DNA of 64,000 bases from Desulfobacteraceae bacterium (GCA_016744295.1 JADGEQ010000012.1:82450-146449), one strand, 5' to 3'; shown: positions 9,090-18,598, numbered from the stretch's first letter. The notes: generated by a model from the sequence alone, not told the origin. Program-made: numbers and translations.

Positions 9090-9995
9090 TCATTTTAAGC
9101 GCACAAAAAAATTAATGTGTTGGGGGAGATCAACAATAATCATTCCGGAAAAGATCAGGGCGCATCCCATAATGGCGGTAGGCCCCAAAACATCTCCGGC
9201 CCAAAGGTAACCTGAAAAGGCAGCAAATACAGGTTCCAAAGAATAAATCAATGCCACTTTGGCGGGAGCGACCTTCTTTTGAGATTGGGTCTGTATCGTT
9301 AAGGCCAGGCCGGTTGCCAGGAAAACAACAATAAGTATGGCCAATATTAGTTCATGGGAAAGCATTATATTTATATTCAGAAGAATACTTAGATCCTCGA
9401 ACAACATAGCGCAGATACAACTGAATAGTCCGACAAAAAACAATTGAATCAACACCAGTAAAAAGGTGGAAGACTGCTTTGCAAATTTTCCGGTATAGAT
9501 AACATGAAAGGAAAAAGCTACGGCACCACAAAAAGTTAAAAAATCACCCTTATTCAAGGACAATGATCCTTTTATTGTCAAAAAATATAGCCCCAGAGAA
9601 GCTGCCAGTATGCCGAATAGCGTATAGCGGTTCATTTTTTGTTTTATCAGGAAGACAGAAAAGAAGGGTATTAGCACCACATTCAACCCTGTTATGAACC
9701 CTGCATTGGAAGCACTGGTATGAACAAGCCCCAATGATAAAAAACCAAAACCTAAAAAAAGCCACAGCCCAAGAATGAATCCCTGACCCGCAGCTATTCT
9801 ATCAATTTTTAAAAGGGTTTTCGGTTGATATATCAAAATCCAGACAAATAGCAGTAAAGCAGCCAGAAAAAAACGAAGGAAATTAAACGTAAACGGATCC
9901 ATGAAACCAATGACATTTTTGACAACCACAAATGTTATGCCCCAAACAAATGCGACAAAAACAAGTCCTAGCTCGGGTAAATAAAATTTTGACAT
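9090..9995 (-). CDS. EamA-family (DMT) transporter
   Basis: 301 aa, ATG at 9995 with AAGGA upstream. Ten hydrophobic segments form two EamA repeats; the first begins LVFVAFVWGITFVVVKN with the typical W-G-xx-F/P-type signature, and the second ends with the conserved LEPVFAAFSGYLWAGDVLGPTAIMGCALI stretch, given here only as a landmark around residues 250-285. Members of the drug/metabolite transporter superfamily export small metabolites or amino acids across the inner membrane; substrate cannot be told from sequence. It stands alone, with no operon partners. Confidence 0.88.
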   Translation of the reverse strand: MSKFYLPELGLVFVAFVWGITFVVVKNVIGFMDPFTFNFLRFFLAALLLFVWILIYQPKTLLKIDRIAAGQGFILGLWLFLGFGFLSLGLVHTSASNAGFITGLNVVLIPFFSVFLIKQKMNRYTLFGILAASLGLYFLTIKGSLSLNKGDFLTFCGAVAFSFHVIYTGKFAKQSSTFLLVLIQLFFVGLFSCICAMLFEDLSILLNINIMLSHELILAILIVVFLATGLALTIQTQSQKKVAPAKVALIYSLEPVFAAFSGYLWAGDVLGPTAIMGCALIFSGMIIVDLPQHINFFVRLK

Positions 9996-10306
9996 ATTTT
10001 TTCCTTTGTTGTGATGATTTCAACCATTAAGTTCCATTCCTTGACTGACTTTTTTTAATCGTTAGAGATAAATAAGAGCAAAGCCCATACCATATTATTT
10101 TTTTGATTGTTATTTCAGGATCTTAGATGGTATTGATTGAGATATTGGAAAATTTTAATGGAATATTGACATATTTAAAGTTCAACCATTGAGATTTTTT
10201 TCAAAGAAACATCTTTAAGTGTAGCTGAACTTGAAAAAGATCTGGGTACGATCCCCAGACAAGGCATTTCAGGGGACAGAAAGATGAAGAAACTCTGACA
10301 ATCAAA

Positions 10307-10615
10307 GTGGAAGATAACTGTCATGGAATGGATAAACAGGGTATTAAGGATTATTTCACTTTATTCAAATCCATGAAATATAGCAATCCTGAAAAGACCA
10401 TTGGTTTTAGGCCTGATATTTTCGTTTATGCGTTTCAACGTAAATGGAGAATTGGGTCTTGTACTCACGACCTTGACAAGGTTCAACTATTGGATAGTTT
10501 GCTATTGGAAAGGACGAAAATGCCCCCTTTTAATTTTCAATTGATGCGACATCTAACTATGTCTTTAGGCATAGCATTGTATAAGAATGGTGATTCTATT
10601 GAGTGCCTAAAATGA
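10307..10615 (+). pseudogene. Possible fragment of an HSP90-like ATPase
   Basis: A 102-codon frame with GTG start has no ribosome-binding site. Its start VEDNCHGMDKQGIKDYF resembles the DNGxGM loop of GHKL (HATPase_c_3) ATPases, with Gly replaced by Cys, followed by a conserved-looking SMKYSNPEKTIG. The upstream in-frame codons remain open back to about 10220 but lack the E/N helix expected before the loop, and a neighbouring frame carries another coding-like piece. I read it as a decayed fragment; a real small gene is possible but less likely. The 310 bp upstream to 9996 are AT-rich without a recognisable feature. Confidence 0.3.
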
Positions 10616-10637
10616 AGGGGAGCGAGCATTTATAAAC

Positions 10638-11078
10638 TCAACTTTCGGAGTTGATTTTCTCCAAGCTCATAAGAGATAACCGTTTGAAATAACAAAAAAT
10701 ATTAACAAGATTCACTCTCTATGATATGTATTTTTTATCCCTAGAAATAAACAATCAAAGATGGGAATCTCATCAAAATGCATATTACCTCGGTAGAACC
10801 TCAAAATCAAACCATAAACCTTGACCAAAGGTCTTTTGGAGATTTATTCAGAGCCTGCCATGAAGAATTGGCCAACATAACTTTCCTTGATACCCTGACG
10901 AGGATAATGAAACTGGCCATGGCTAAGCTACACAAAGCCCATAAATTGTCAGAGCGGATCATAAATTCCATGCTCGATCTAATAATGGACGAAGCACTTA
11001 TATATTTCGGCTTTCATAACCGGGGAAAGCCCTAATTGGAAGGGGTTTACAGATAAAGTTACTCCTCCGAAAGTTGAG
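10638..11078. repeat. 14-bp inverted repeats bracketing a small gene
   Basis: CTCAACTTTCGGAG occurs at 10638-10651 and as its reverse complement at 11065-11078, enclosing the 85-aa gene. The core TCAACTTTCGGA also resembles the reverse complements of the degenerate repeats at 19.8, 21.1 and 22.5 kb. Such ends are expected for insertion-sequence or MITE remnants. No transposase lies between them. Confidence 0.45.
10778..11035 (+). CDS. Small hypothetical protein
   Basis: 85 aa, ATG at 10778 with a weak GGGAA site ten bases upstream. It is mostly helical and soluble (SFGDLFRACHEELANITFLD ... LMDEALIYFG is a helix-rich C-terminus in outline), without signal peptide or membrane segment. I do not recognise the family. 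The gene is bracketed by 14-bp inverted copies of CTCAACTTTCGGAG (10638-10651 and 11065-11078), so it may have arrived with a small mobile element. Confidence 0.4.
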   Translation: MHITSVEPQNQTINLDQRSFGDLFRACHEELANITFLDTLTRIMKLAMAKLHKAHKLSERIINSMLDLIMDEALIYFGFHNRGKP

Positions 11079-12812
11079 CTATTTAATATATCTGGCTGCC
11101 AAGGATAAAAGGTCTTTCAGGCTGTAAGGCTTGGCGATATACTCCCGAATGCCCAGATTCCTGGCCTTTTGTTGGTCAAAGGTATCGCTGTGACCGGTAC
11201 ACAGGATCAAGGGCAGGTCCGATCGTATTCTAATCACCTCTTTGATAAGCTGCTCCCCGGTCATTCCGGGCATGCCCATGTCCGTAATGAGCAGGTTAAA
11301 AAAATCAGGGTCCTTGATAACCTGTTCCAGTGCTTCTTTTCCGGAACCGGCAGTAACCACCGTATAACCAAAGGTTTTAAATATTTTTTTTACGATAAGG
11401 GAGATCTCCTTTTCATCATCTACAAATAAAATATTGCCCTGAAGGGTTCGATCCTTTATCTCATCTATTTCATCCTCCGCCAATGACGGATTCTCATGGA
11501 CCGGCAAAAAAACAGAAAATTCACTTCCCTTGCCCACGTCACTCTGGCAGGCAATATCGCCTTTATATTTTTTGATAATTTCAAGAGAGGTGGCAAGCCC
11601 TAAACCGGTTCCGTCTCCCATATTTTTGGTTGAAAAATAAGGTTGAAAAATTTTATCCCGAATCCCCGGTTCTATGCCCTCCCCATTATCTATCACCCTT
11701 AGTTTTACATATCCCCCCCCGGGCAGGGCCATCCTATTTTCAGGATCTTCATCAAGCAGGTCAACCCGGGTAAGCCAGACCGTAAGGATGCCGGTATCTT
11801 TTTTTTCCATGGCATATTTTGCATTGGTGCACAGATTCATGAACACCTGATATATCCGGGTAACATCCACTTTGACCTTACCGGCATTTTTATCAATGTT
11901 TTCAACAATCCGGATATTAGACGGCAGGGTGGATCTGAGCAACTTCAAGGCCTCTTTGATCACCGATGTCAGGTCCAGGGGAAAAACATCTCCTGCCTGG
12001 CTTCGGCTCAGGGTCAAAATCTGCTGAACCAGTTCCCTTGCCCGATGACCCGAGACCTGGATCTGCTGAAACGATTCACAGCTTGGATCCTCTTGGACAA
12101 GATCCATCAGGGCAAGCTCTGCATTGCCAATGATGGTGGTCAATATATTATTAAAATCATGGGCAATACCACCGGCGAGTACGCCGATTGCCTCCATTCT
12201 CTGGGCCTGTTGTAAATTCATTTCCATATGTTTAAGCCCGGTCACATCCCGGATAAAGGAAAGGTTGGCAGGCCTACCCTGAAACAGAATCGACACCGAC
12301 CGGACCCGGAGCCAATGGGCGGTTTTATCCGCCCTTAAAATCCTCGTGGTAAAGTGGGTTTCTCCAAGGGACAACAAACTTTTTTCATAGTGTTCAAGCA
12401 CCAGATCCAGGTCATCGGGAAAGATATAATCCAATAAATTCTCAGACCTGGTCTCCCCTTTTTCAAGTCCCATTATTTCATAGGCCTTTAAATTGGCATA
12501 CTTGAAGGTGAAATCCTGGATAATAAGGATACCAACCCCGGTCTTATCAGCCATTATCCGGTATTTTTCCCGGCTTTTTTTTATTGCTGCCAGGCGGTCT
12601 GCCAGAAAACGATTCGATTTTTTTTCTCTTATCCAACCGAATGCGGCAAGCCCAAGACAAACTATCAATATCAGGATGCCAAACAAAAGATAGTTTTCAT
12701 TAACCGTCACCATGCCCTGGGCCTCTCCGGCAAGAGACAGGGGAACCGGTCCTGCAAAAACACTCGTGAAGAAAAAAAAGAAGGATCTCTTTAAACTGGA
12801 AAATATCGGCAT
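11079..12812 (-). CDS. Hybrid sensor histidine kinase/response regulator
   Basis: 577 aa, ATG at 12812 with AGGTGA upstream. A signal-like N-terminus and a transmembrane helix at ~43-61 place the sensor in the inner membrane. A PAS domain (~85-205) precedes the kinase core: His box QRMEAIGVLAGGIAHDFNNI, N-box MNLCTNAKYAM, G1 DNGEGIEPG, F-box and GDGTGLGLA. A receiver domain ends the protein (VDDEKEISL, phospho-Asp in LLITDMGMPGMTG, Lys in YIAKPYS). Such proteins run an internal phosphorelay to a partner that cannot be identified here. The receiver domain closely resembles that of the hybrid kinase at 61.7-63.6 kb, suggesting paralogy within the genome. Confidence 0.92.
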   Translation of the reverse strand: MPIFSSLKRSFFFFFTSVFAGPVPLSLAGEAQGMVTVNENYLLFGILILIVCLGLAAFGWIREKKSNRFLADRLAAIKKSREKYRIMADKTGVGILIIQDFTFKYANLKAYEIMGLEKGETRSENLLDYIFPDDLDLVLEHYEKSLLSLGETHFTTRILRADKTAHWLRVRSVSILFQGRPANLSFIRDVTGLKHMEMNLQQAQRMEAIGVLAGGIAHDFNNILTTIIGNAELALMDLVQEDPSCESFQQIQVSGHRARELVQQILTLSRSQAGDVFPLDLTSVIKEALKLLRSTLPSNIRIVENIDKNAGKVKVDVTRIYQVFMNLCTNAKYAMEKKDTGILTVWLTRVDLLDEDPENRMALPGGGYVKLRVIDNGEGIEPGIRDKIFQPYFSTKNMGDGTGLGLATSLEIIKKYKGDIACQSDVGKGSEFSVFLPVHENPSLAEDEIDEIKDRTLQGNILFVDDEKEISLIVKKIFKTFGYTVVTAGSGKEALEQVIKDPDFFNLLITDMGMPGMTGEQLIKEVIRIRSDLPLILCTGHSDTFDQQKARNLGIREYIAKPYSLKDLLSLAARYIK

Positions 12813-13011
12813 GGGATCACCTGTTTTGGATTTTTAATGAATTCAGTGACAAATGCTTCTTTTGTATGGAATGATATTAGCATATTTGTATTTAAATGAC
12901 AGGATTTTAAAAAACTATTGCAAACAACAGCGGTTCAATTGTACACAGAATATCCCCCGAACATGGGGGTGAGATGAGGCAATCATAAAATGAAAAATAT
13001 CATGGATACAG

Positions 13012-14301
13012 ATGGACAAAACAAGTCTGGCAAACTACCCTGCCCATACATATAAAGACAATCAGGTTTCCATCCAGTTAAACTGCCGGGGAGCCAGTGA
13101 GTATACCAAAATAAGTTTCCCCGTAAAATACGGGCTCTTCTCCCGGATAGAAACCCGTGAAGTAATCTTTGAGTTTAACCTGAACCACGAGATAAAACAT
13201 GCCAAATCCAAGGCAGCAGAATGGATACACCCGTCTGAGTGGCTGAAGCGAACCATGGGAAATGACTGGGTTTACTATTCCACAGGTGGCTATGCCGGGG
13301 TGGTTGAATCCATTGGAGAATATTACCTGCCCAATCTCATGTACCAGACAAATTCGCTGCTGGGCGGCAAACCCTTTGAGACAGCTGAAGTGGCAAAAAT
13401 TTCAAAAAACTGGCACAAAATTTTCTCAAAAATTAACACCAGCAAAACTATGCCCCCAGCCATTACCCAATGGATAGAAAAGATAAAACAGTTCAAGCCA
13501 GGGGATCTTACACAAAAGGCAGAACAGCTGTTTGGCATATCCGGGGCCAGGACAACGGTTCTGCCGCCGGATGCCCGCCACTCAGACTATGATATCATTC
13601 CTTTGACCATCCAGGACGGCTGTCTGTACAAATGCCGATTTTGCAAAATAAAAAACAAGAAACCCTTTATAGAAAGATCCAGACAGGATATTAAAAATCA
13701 GATTTTGGCCCTCAAATCCTTATATGCCAGGGATCTTACCAATTACAATGCCATCTTTCTCGGGGAACACGATGGACTCAATGCCGCCATGGATCTGATC
13801 CTCTATGCAGCCATAACTGCCCATGAAGAATTCGGGTTTGACACAGCCTATATGAAAAAGCCCATGCTCTATTTTTTCGGCAGTGTTGATGCCCTGCTCA
13901 ATGCCGATGAGCGCCTGTTTGAACGCCTTAACGAACTGCCCTTTCACACCTGCATTAACATCGGCCTTGAATCGGCGGATGATAAAACCCTGTCGATTCT
14001 GGGCAAGCCTGTCTCCGCCCAAAATGTGAAAAAGGCCTTTGAACGAATGCAGGCCATCAACCAAAATTTTGAACAAATTGAAATGAGTTGCAATTTTGTC
14101 ATGGACAGGGATCTGCCCGCCTCCCACAACCGGACAATGCTGGAACTGCTAAGAGGGAGGGACCGAACCAGCGCCAAGGGAAGCGTTTATCTGTCACCTC
14201 TGCAGTTTGGCAATCCTTCCAGGGAAGTTTTGTTTGATTTTTACCATCTCAAAAGTCAGAGCCGGCTGCCCATGTTTCTGTATATCATCCAGAGATTGTG
14301 A
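13012..14301 (+). CDS. Radical SAM protein
   Basis: 429 aa. ATG 13012 is the only possible start after an in-frame stop at 12991, although no clear ribosome-binding site is seen. The CxxxCxxC motif that binds the SAM-cleaving 4Fe-4S cluster is present as DGCLYKCRFCK (~residue 205), later than usual, so ~200 residues of an extra N-terminal domain precede it. ESADDKTLSILGK matches the barrel part of Elp3/HemN-like radical SAM enzymes. The reaction is unknown. The gene is followed at 42 bp by a PHP-family phosphatase on the same strand, and then dtd, which may be one transcription unit. Confidence 0.85.
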   Translation: MDKTSLANYPAHTYKDNQVSIQLNCRGASEYTKISFPVKYGLFSRIETREVIFEFNLNHEIKHAKSKAAEWIHPSEWLKRTMGNDWVYYSTGGYAGVVESIGEYYLPNLMYQTNSLLGGKPFETAEVAKISKNWHKIFSKINTSKTMPPAITQWIEKIKQFKPGDLTQKAEQLFGISGARTTVLPPDARHSDYDIIPLTIQDGCLYKCRFCKIKNKKPFIERSRQDIKNQILALKSLYARDLTNYNAIFLGEHDGLNAAMDLILYAAITAHEEFGFDTAYMKKPMLYFFGSVDALLNADERLFERLNELPFHTCINIGLESADDKTLSILGKPVSAQNVKKAFERMQAINQNFEQIEMSCNFVMDRDLPASHNRTMLELLRGRDRTSAKGSVYLSPLQFGNPSREVLFDFYHLKSQSRLPMFLYIIQRL

Positions 14302-14343
14302 CCCCCCTTGATTTTACCGGGTGGTTAATGATAAATATGCCCC

Positions 14344-15192
14344 ATGGAACCTAGCCCATTCATATCCCTCCACGGAGGACATTCAGGAGAATTTTGCTGC
14401 CATGCCAAGGACCGGCTGGAAGAAATTATTCAGGCCTATATTAAACGGGGCTTCAAAAGAGTGGGCATCACAGAGCATATACCGCCGGTGAACGACCGCT
14501 TTCTTTATCCCGATGAATCAAAACAGGGGCTGACAGCCCAGGATCTGTATCAAAAATTTACCCTCTATATGAAAGAAGTAAACCGGTTAAAACAGGTTTA
14601 TAAATCTTATATCTGCATCCATGTGGGCATGGAAACCGAAACCTATACCGGGTATATTCCCCATGTGGAACAATTGATCCATGACTTTACCCCGGACTAT
14701 ATTGTGGGTTCTGTCCACCATGTGGATGATATCGGGTTTGACTATTCCAAAGAAGAATATGAGAAGGCCCTCTGCCACTGCGGTTCCCATGAAGCGATGT
14801 ATCTGCGCTATTTTGACCTTCAACATGAGATGATTACAACCCTTCGCCCCTTTGTGGTGGGTCATTTTGATCTGATCAGAATTTACGATGACGGTTATGA
14901 AAAAAGACTTTTCTCCCCCAAAATACACAAAAGAATACTTCGGAATCTGCATCTCATCAAAAAAATGGGCCTGGTAATGGATTATAATCTCAGACCCCTT
15001 GCCAGGGGAGAAAAGCAGCCCTACCTCAGCCAGTCCCTTCTAAAAACGATAAAAGCGCTTGGCATCCCCGTGGTGCCCGGGGATGACTCCCACGGCAAAG
15101 ACCAGGCCGGCGGGCATGTGGCCAGGGCCATCCGGACCCTGGAAAAGATGGGGTTTGATACCCATTGGCCCGAGCCAAAACTTTACCGCTGA
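14344..15192 (+). CDS. PHP-domain histidinol-phosphatase-like protein
   Basis: 282 aa, ATG 14344. Metal-binding motifs of the PHP family are visible: HGGHSGEFCCHA near the start, TEHIP (~residue 45), GMETETY, GSVHHVDD, GHFDLIR and PGDDSHG near the end. PHP histidinol-phosphatases (HisK/HisJ type) remove phosphate from L-histidinol phosphate in the cytoplasm with a trinuclear metal site. The family also contains phosphoesterases with other substrates. No his genes lie nearby, so the histidine role rests on family similarity only. Confidence 0.8.
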   Translation: MEPSPFISLHGGHSGEFCCHAKDRLEEIIQAYIKRGFKRVGITEHIPPVNDRFLYPDESKQGLTAQDLYQKFTLYMKEVNRLKQVYKSYICIHVGMETETYTGYIPHVEQLIHDFTPDYIVGSVHHVDDIGFDYSKEEYEKALCHCGSHEAMYLRYFDLQHEMITTLRPFVVGHFDLIRIYDDGYEKRLFSPKIHKRILRNLHLIKKMGLVMDYNLRPLARGEKQPYLSQSLLKTIKALGIPVVPGDDSHGKDQAGGHVARAIRTLEKMGFDTHWPEPKLYR

Positions 15193-15219
15193 ATGAACAA
15201 AACGATGTAAGGATATAAA

Positions 15220-15666
15220 ATGAAAGCAGTAGTCCAACGGGTTAAAAATGCCCATGTAACAGTTGAGAATACCATTATCTCCAATATTGGAAACGGTCTG
15301 ATGGTCCTTTTGGGGATACAAGAAGGCGATACGGAAAAAGAAGCAGATTTTTTGGTGGAGAAAATTATTCATTTGAGAATCTTTGAAGACGACCAGGAAA
15401 AGATGAACCTTTCCTTAAAAGATATCAAAGCGGAACTACTGGTGGTTTCCCAGTTTACACTGCTGGCGGACTGCAAAAAAGGACGACGCCCCTCCTTTAC
15501 AAAGGCAGCTGCCCCGGACAGGGCCAACAAATTGTATGAATATTTCATTGGCCGTGCCATTGAGTCGGGGGTGGTCACCAAATCCGGCCAATTCCAGGCC
15601 CTTATGGATGTGTCCATTGTCAACCAGGGCCCGGTCACCCTGGTACTGGACACCCGGGACACCTGA
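15220..15666 (+). CDS. dtd: D-aminoacyl-tRNA deacylase
   Basis: 148 aa, full family length. ATG 15220 with AAGGAT upstream. DTD hydrolyses D-amino acids, and glycine mischarged on tRNA-Ala, from tRNA. Both signature motifs are present: SQFTLLAD (~residues 75-82) and the cross-subunit NQGPVTLVLDT (~133-143, Gly-Pro variant of NxGPVT). The start MKAVVQRVKNAHVTVE is also typical. It lies 27 bp after the PHP gene on the same strand. Confidence 0.95.
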   Translation: MKAVVQRVKNAHVTVENTIISNIGNGLMVLLGIQEGDTEKEADFLVEKIIHLRIFEDDQEKMNLSLKDIKAELLVVSQFTLLADCKKGRRPSFTKAAAPDRANKLYEYFIGRAIESGVVTKSGQFQALMDVSIVNQGPVTLVLDTRDT

Positions 15667-15740
15667 TGGGGGTAGGCCATTCCCTGGGTCCAGGTGTTTC
15701 GGTTTGAAATGCCACTGGGCCATGCCGGATATCCGCCCTT

Positions 15741-15784
15741 TGGCCTGGTATCTGGCCTGGTATTTGGCCTGGTATTTGGCCTGA
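15741..15784 (+). repeat. 12-bp tandem repeat (3.6 copies)
   Basis: The unit TGGCCTGGTATT (first copy ends C) is repeated at 15741, 15753 and 15765, with a partial copy from 15777. It lies between dtd and the methyltransferase gene and, being 12 bp, remains open in frame, but no gene uses it. Probably a slippage repeat. Confidence 0.8.
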
Positions 15785-15820
15785 TCATTGATCTTATTAT
15801 AGAATAAAAACGGAACTAAA

Positions 15821-16573
15821 ATGAAACCTGACAACCTAGCTATTATCCTGGTGAAACCCCAGGGCCCCCTAAATATCGGTTCGATCTGCCGGAGTATGAT
15901 GAATTTTGGTTTTTCCAAACTTCGCCTGGTAAGCCCCTGCCAGGAGTACTTATCCCTTGACGCCAAAAAAATGGCCCTGGGAGCCTATAAGATTCTTGAA
16001 CAGGCACAACTCTTTGATGACCTGCCAGCAGCCCTCCACGACATCCAGGTCGCCTTCGGCACCACCCGCAGGTTTGGCAAATACCGAAAAAATTTTCACA
16101 CGCCGACCACTGCTGCCACAAAGATCAATGAATTGGATGACAAGACAAGTGCAGCCCTTGTCATGGGAACCGAAGACTCCGGGCTTGAGACAAAGGATCT
16201 GGAATTATGCCAGCATTTTATAACCATTCCCACCCATGCGGATTATCCCTCCATGAACCTGAGCCATTCCCTTTCTATCCTGATTTATGAAATTGCCATG
16301 AAATCCGATACCGGGAAAAAATTCCATGACCCCATTCCCCAGCAACTGGCAACGGGGAAAGAGGTAGAACAAATGTTCGGCCATATGCGTAAAACCCTCC
16401 AGGATATTGACTTTCTGGACAATAAAAACCCGGACCACATATTGAGAACATTCAGACGGCTCTTTGGCAGCGCCTCTCTTACCCCCCGGGACATCCAAAT
16501 TGTCCGGGGGCTCATGAGCCGGATTGACTGGACTGAAAGCCAGAGGCGAAAAGGAATAAAACCAAACAAATAA
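15821..16573 (+). CDS. trmJ: TrmJ-like tRNA 2'-O-methyltransferase (SPOUT)
   Basis: 250 aa, ATG 15821. The three SPOUT motifs are present: motif 1 in VKPQGPLNIGSICRSMMNFG (SAM-dependent TrmJ enzymes have the same NIG..R), motif 2 in ALVMGTEDSGLETKDLELC and motif 3 in IPTHADYPSMNLSHSLSIL. TrmJ methylates the 2'-OH of position 32 of several tRNAs. The C-terminal helical extension with MLQDID-type and SASLTPRDIQIVRGLMSRI is as in the family. Orientation and spacing suggest co-transcription with dtd, both tRNA functions. Confidence 0.88.
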   Translation: MKPDNLAIILVKPQGPLNIGSICRSMMNFGFSKLRLVSPCQEYLSLDAKKMALGAYKILEQAQLFDDLPAALHDIQVAFGTTRRFGKYRKNFHTPTTAATKINELDDKTSAALVMGTEDSGLETKDLELCQHFITIPTHADYPSMNLSHSLSILIYEIAMKSDTGKKFHDPIPQQLATGKEVEQMFGHMRKTLQDIDFLDNKNPDHILRTFRRLFGSASLTPRDIQIVRGLMSRIDWTESQRRKGIKPNK

Positions 16574-16632
16574 AACCAAATGCATAAAACCGGGTTATTC
16601 TGCCCTAATGCATAAAACCACATGCATAAAAT
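16566..16632 (+). repeat. Short direct repeats around ATGCATAAAA
   Basis: ATGCATAAAA occurs at 16580, 16609 and 16623, and related ATAAAACCA units precede it. It starts within the last codons of the methyltransferase gene and fills the gap to the convergent DUF3088 gene. Probably simple slippage of no known role. Confidence 0.5.
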
Positions 16633-16680
16633 CTGGCACATACAACCCGGTTATTAAATTCCGAACCAATTGTCCTGTCC

Positions 16681-17040
16681 CTATGGATGGGGCATCACAG
16701 CATTAAAGGTTTTCCCCAGATAATTGCAAATACCAAGGGCATCCTCAATAAAATACCGACCCGTTGAAAAACTTTTTTTAGCAGTTTCAGGCAGGTCAAC
16801 CCCATCTGCCAGGACCAGGACCGGGCTGCCCTGGTTTTCTGCACCCACCGCCTCAATTATCAGGGGTCTGGGCCTTTGGAAATCCACATGGACAATTTCA
16901 ATATTATTTTTCACTTCGGGGGAATAGGCCAGAAAGCCCTCCACCACACCACAGTCAGGACAATAAAAAGGGCCCTGGCCATCTGCTTCCATCCAGGGAT
17001 TGAGCATATAGAGTGTCGATTTTTCTACAGATTTCTCCAT
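16681..17040 (-). CDS. DUF3088-family protein
   Basis: 119 aa, full length for the family; ATG 17040 with AAGGA about nine bases upstream. The order DGQGPFYCPDCGVVEG, then VDFQRPR and GAENQGSPVLVLADG is typical of DUF3088, a thioredoxin-like fold family with a CPDC (CxxC) motif. Function is unknown; a thiol-disulphide role is suggested by the motif. It converges with the tRNA methyltransferase gene. Confidence 0.8.
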   Translation of the reverse strand: MEKSVEKSTLYMLNPWMEADGQGPFYCPDCGVVEGFLAYSPEVKNNIEIVHVDFQRPRPLIIEAVGAENQGSPVLVLADGVDLPETAKKSFSTGRYFIEDALGICNYLGKTFNAVMPHP

Positions 17041-17204
17041 AGGTTTTTTCCTTTTTTAATATAGCAACCCCCGGCCCTGAAGACCGGGTGTTCCATGTTT
17101 AGATTAAATACAGCCCGAATGTACAAAATCCACCCCGCGCCTGTCAAGGAACCTGTGCTGTATTCAGCAATTCTCAGTAACCGATACTTATTGCACCAAC
17201 CTCT

Positions 17205-17327
17205 GAGAAATTTAAGCTGAAGATTATTGGTGAACTTCCTAACCGGCCGGGGAAGATTGCAGCGTACTGATTGAACAAATTCCGACAGGTTCTTGTAGCG
17301 GCAGGTTATATTTTCGGCTAAAATCAT
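17205..17327 (-). pseudogene. Probable transposase N-terminal remnant
   Basis: The frame from ATG 17327 gives MILAENITCRYKNLSEFVQS then LPRPVRKFTNNLQL, which I recognise as similar to the N-terminus of DDE transposases of the IS4-like group. After ~40 residues the similarity ends and the remainder to 17025 is not transposase-like. The rest of 17041-17833 is AT-rich with no gene, holding a short hairpin at 17067-17092 and a degenerate repeat at 17617-17674. Confidence 0.4.
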
Positions 17328-17616
17328 GTTATAAACGCATCTAAAATCATATTGACATGGTCAAATATGTTTTGATTTTTTCACTATAGTTCATAAATTA
17401 TGTTTTATTTCCCGACTTCAAAACTATCCGCAATACATTAATCATTGTATTTTCTTTTGATTTTACTCGACTTCGAATAGAGAGCGCCTATATATGAGGT
17501 ATAAATCGGGCCAGGAAGATGTTGACGCATCCCCAGCGGCAATAAAATCAGGAATTCTGGCAGGTAATCTCAGAAATTTAAAATTTTCATTTTAAATCAA
17601 AATTTCCTCTAAATTA

Positions 17617-17674
17617 TGTAATAAGATTATTCTGGCATAATTTTCTATAATCTACTATATCTTCAATAAAGTTT
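17617..17674 (+). repeat. Degenerate upstream repeat, copy 1
   Basis: This stretch (core AAGATTATTCTGG, then CTATATCT and AAGTT) recurs at 21294-21348 in the same orientation. Copy 1 lies ~160 bp upstream of the orphan gene at 17834 and copy 2 ~310 bp upstream of the PEP-CTERM gene. Shared regulatory DNA or mobile-element scar are both possible. Confidence 0.4.
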
Positions 17675-17833
17675 GCTGTTGTTCAGGAAAAATAGGCTTG
17701 TTTTCCACTTTTATCTTTTCATTATCTGAATAAGTGGAAAATCCACACACTCATATCTCTAAATATAATCGAAAATTTTTCATATAGTACAACTTATAGG
17801 CCAATGTCTGGCAGATTTAAAAAGGAGATTAAT

Positions 17834-18214
17834 ATGAAAATACGAAGTGGTAGAGATCACGCAAAACAGTGGATCAATGGAGCTTTAGGTGGTCAAGAAA
17901 TGACTCTGTCGGCAGTTAATCGGTGTTTAGATGACATTGAAAAAATGAAACATTGGCAGGGTAGCACAGTAACGGGAATCATTACAAAGATTACTGTCAA
18001 TAATGGTCAGACCGCAACGCCGTTATATCATGTATCAAATGGAAAAATGGGTACAAAAAAGACTTGTACGTTATTCTTTATTAAAGATGATGTTTTCGAT
18101 GTAGCAAATATCATAGGTGTATATCAACATGCATCAAGTGACTCTTACTGTGTTGTATGGCCGACTGCCCCTGAACACAATTCATACAACTTACCGAAAT
18201 TAATCAAACTTTAG
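17834..18214 (+). CDS. Orphan protein of unknown function
   Basis: 126 aa. ATG 17834 has a strong AAGGAG site; the ten codons before it are unlikely to be translated. The protein is soluble, with no signal peptide or membrane segment. The N-terminal third looks helical (HAKQWINGALGGQEMTLSAV) and the rest beta-rich with aromatic residues (TATPLYHVSNG, CTLFFIKDDVFDVANIIGVY). I do not recognise the family. It stands alone in an AT-rich island with transposase scars, which suggests transfer. The 380 bp between it and the ferredoxin-type gene hold nothing I can name. Confidence 0.6.
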   Translation: MKIRSGRDHAKQWINGALGGQEMTLSAVNRCLDDIEKMKHWQGSTVTGIITKITVNNGQTATPLYHVSNGKMGTKKTCTLFFIKDDVFDVANIIGVYQHASSDSYCVVWPTAPEHNSYNLPKLIKL

Positions 18215-18598
18215 AAAAAATTCTCAAAACAGATAAACCATTTCCCTTGATTTTGTTCGGTCTCCTGGGATATTGGTATTTATAATATTTTAAGGTTCTA
18301 AAATCGTTATTAGTGAAGTAGACACCCTAGGTCGGACTGTTTTGCGGTATGTGTCAAGCAAGTTGTCGCCTTTTCCGAAAAGGATTTCTCACGTTTCCCG
18401 CCCCCAATGTCGGATTTAAGGGCAGGACTATTATTAAATAATCTCAGAAAATTTTTTAGACTCGTCACCTGTTTTTTTACCAGGAACTTTTGTCAGTTTC
18501 TCCCCGTTATCTATTACGCATTATCTTTCCATACAAATTATTAAGATTTAATCAATTTTATAATTGACGATACAGGACAAAAAAACTATTAAACTAAA

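Noticed and set aside
13002..13031. Alternative ATG for the radical SAM gene at 13002
   Set aside because: It is in another frame; in-frame stop at 12991 leaves only 13012.
15741..15784. Possible CRISPR-like repeat
   Set aside because: Units are only 12 bp and strictly tandem without spacers.
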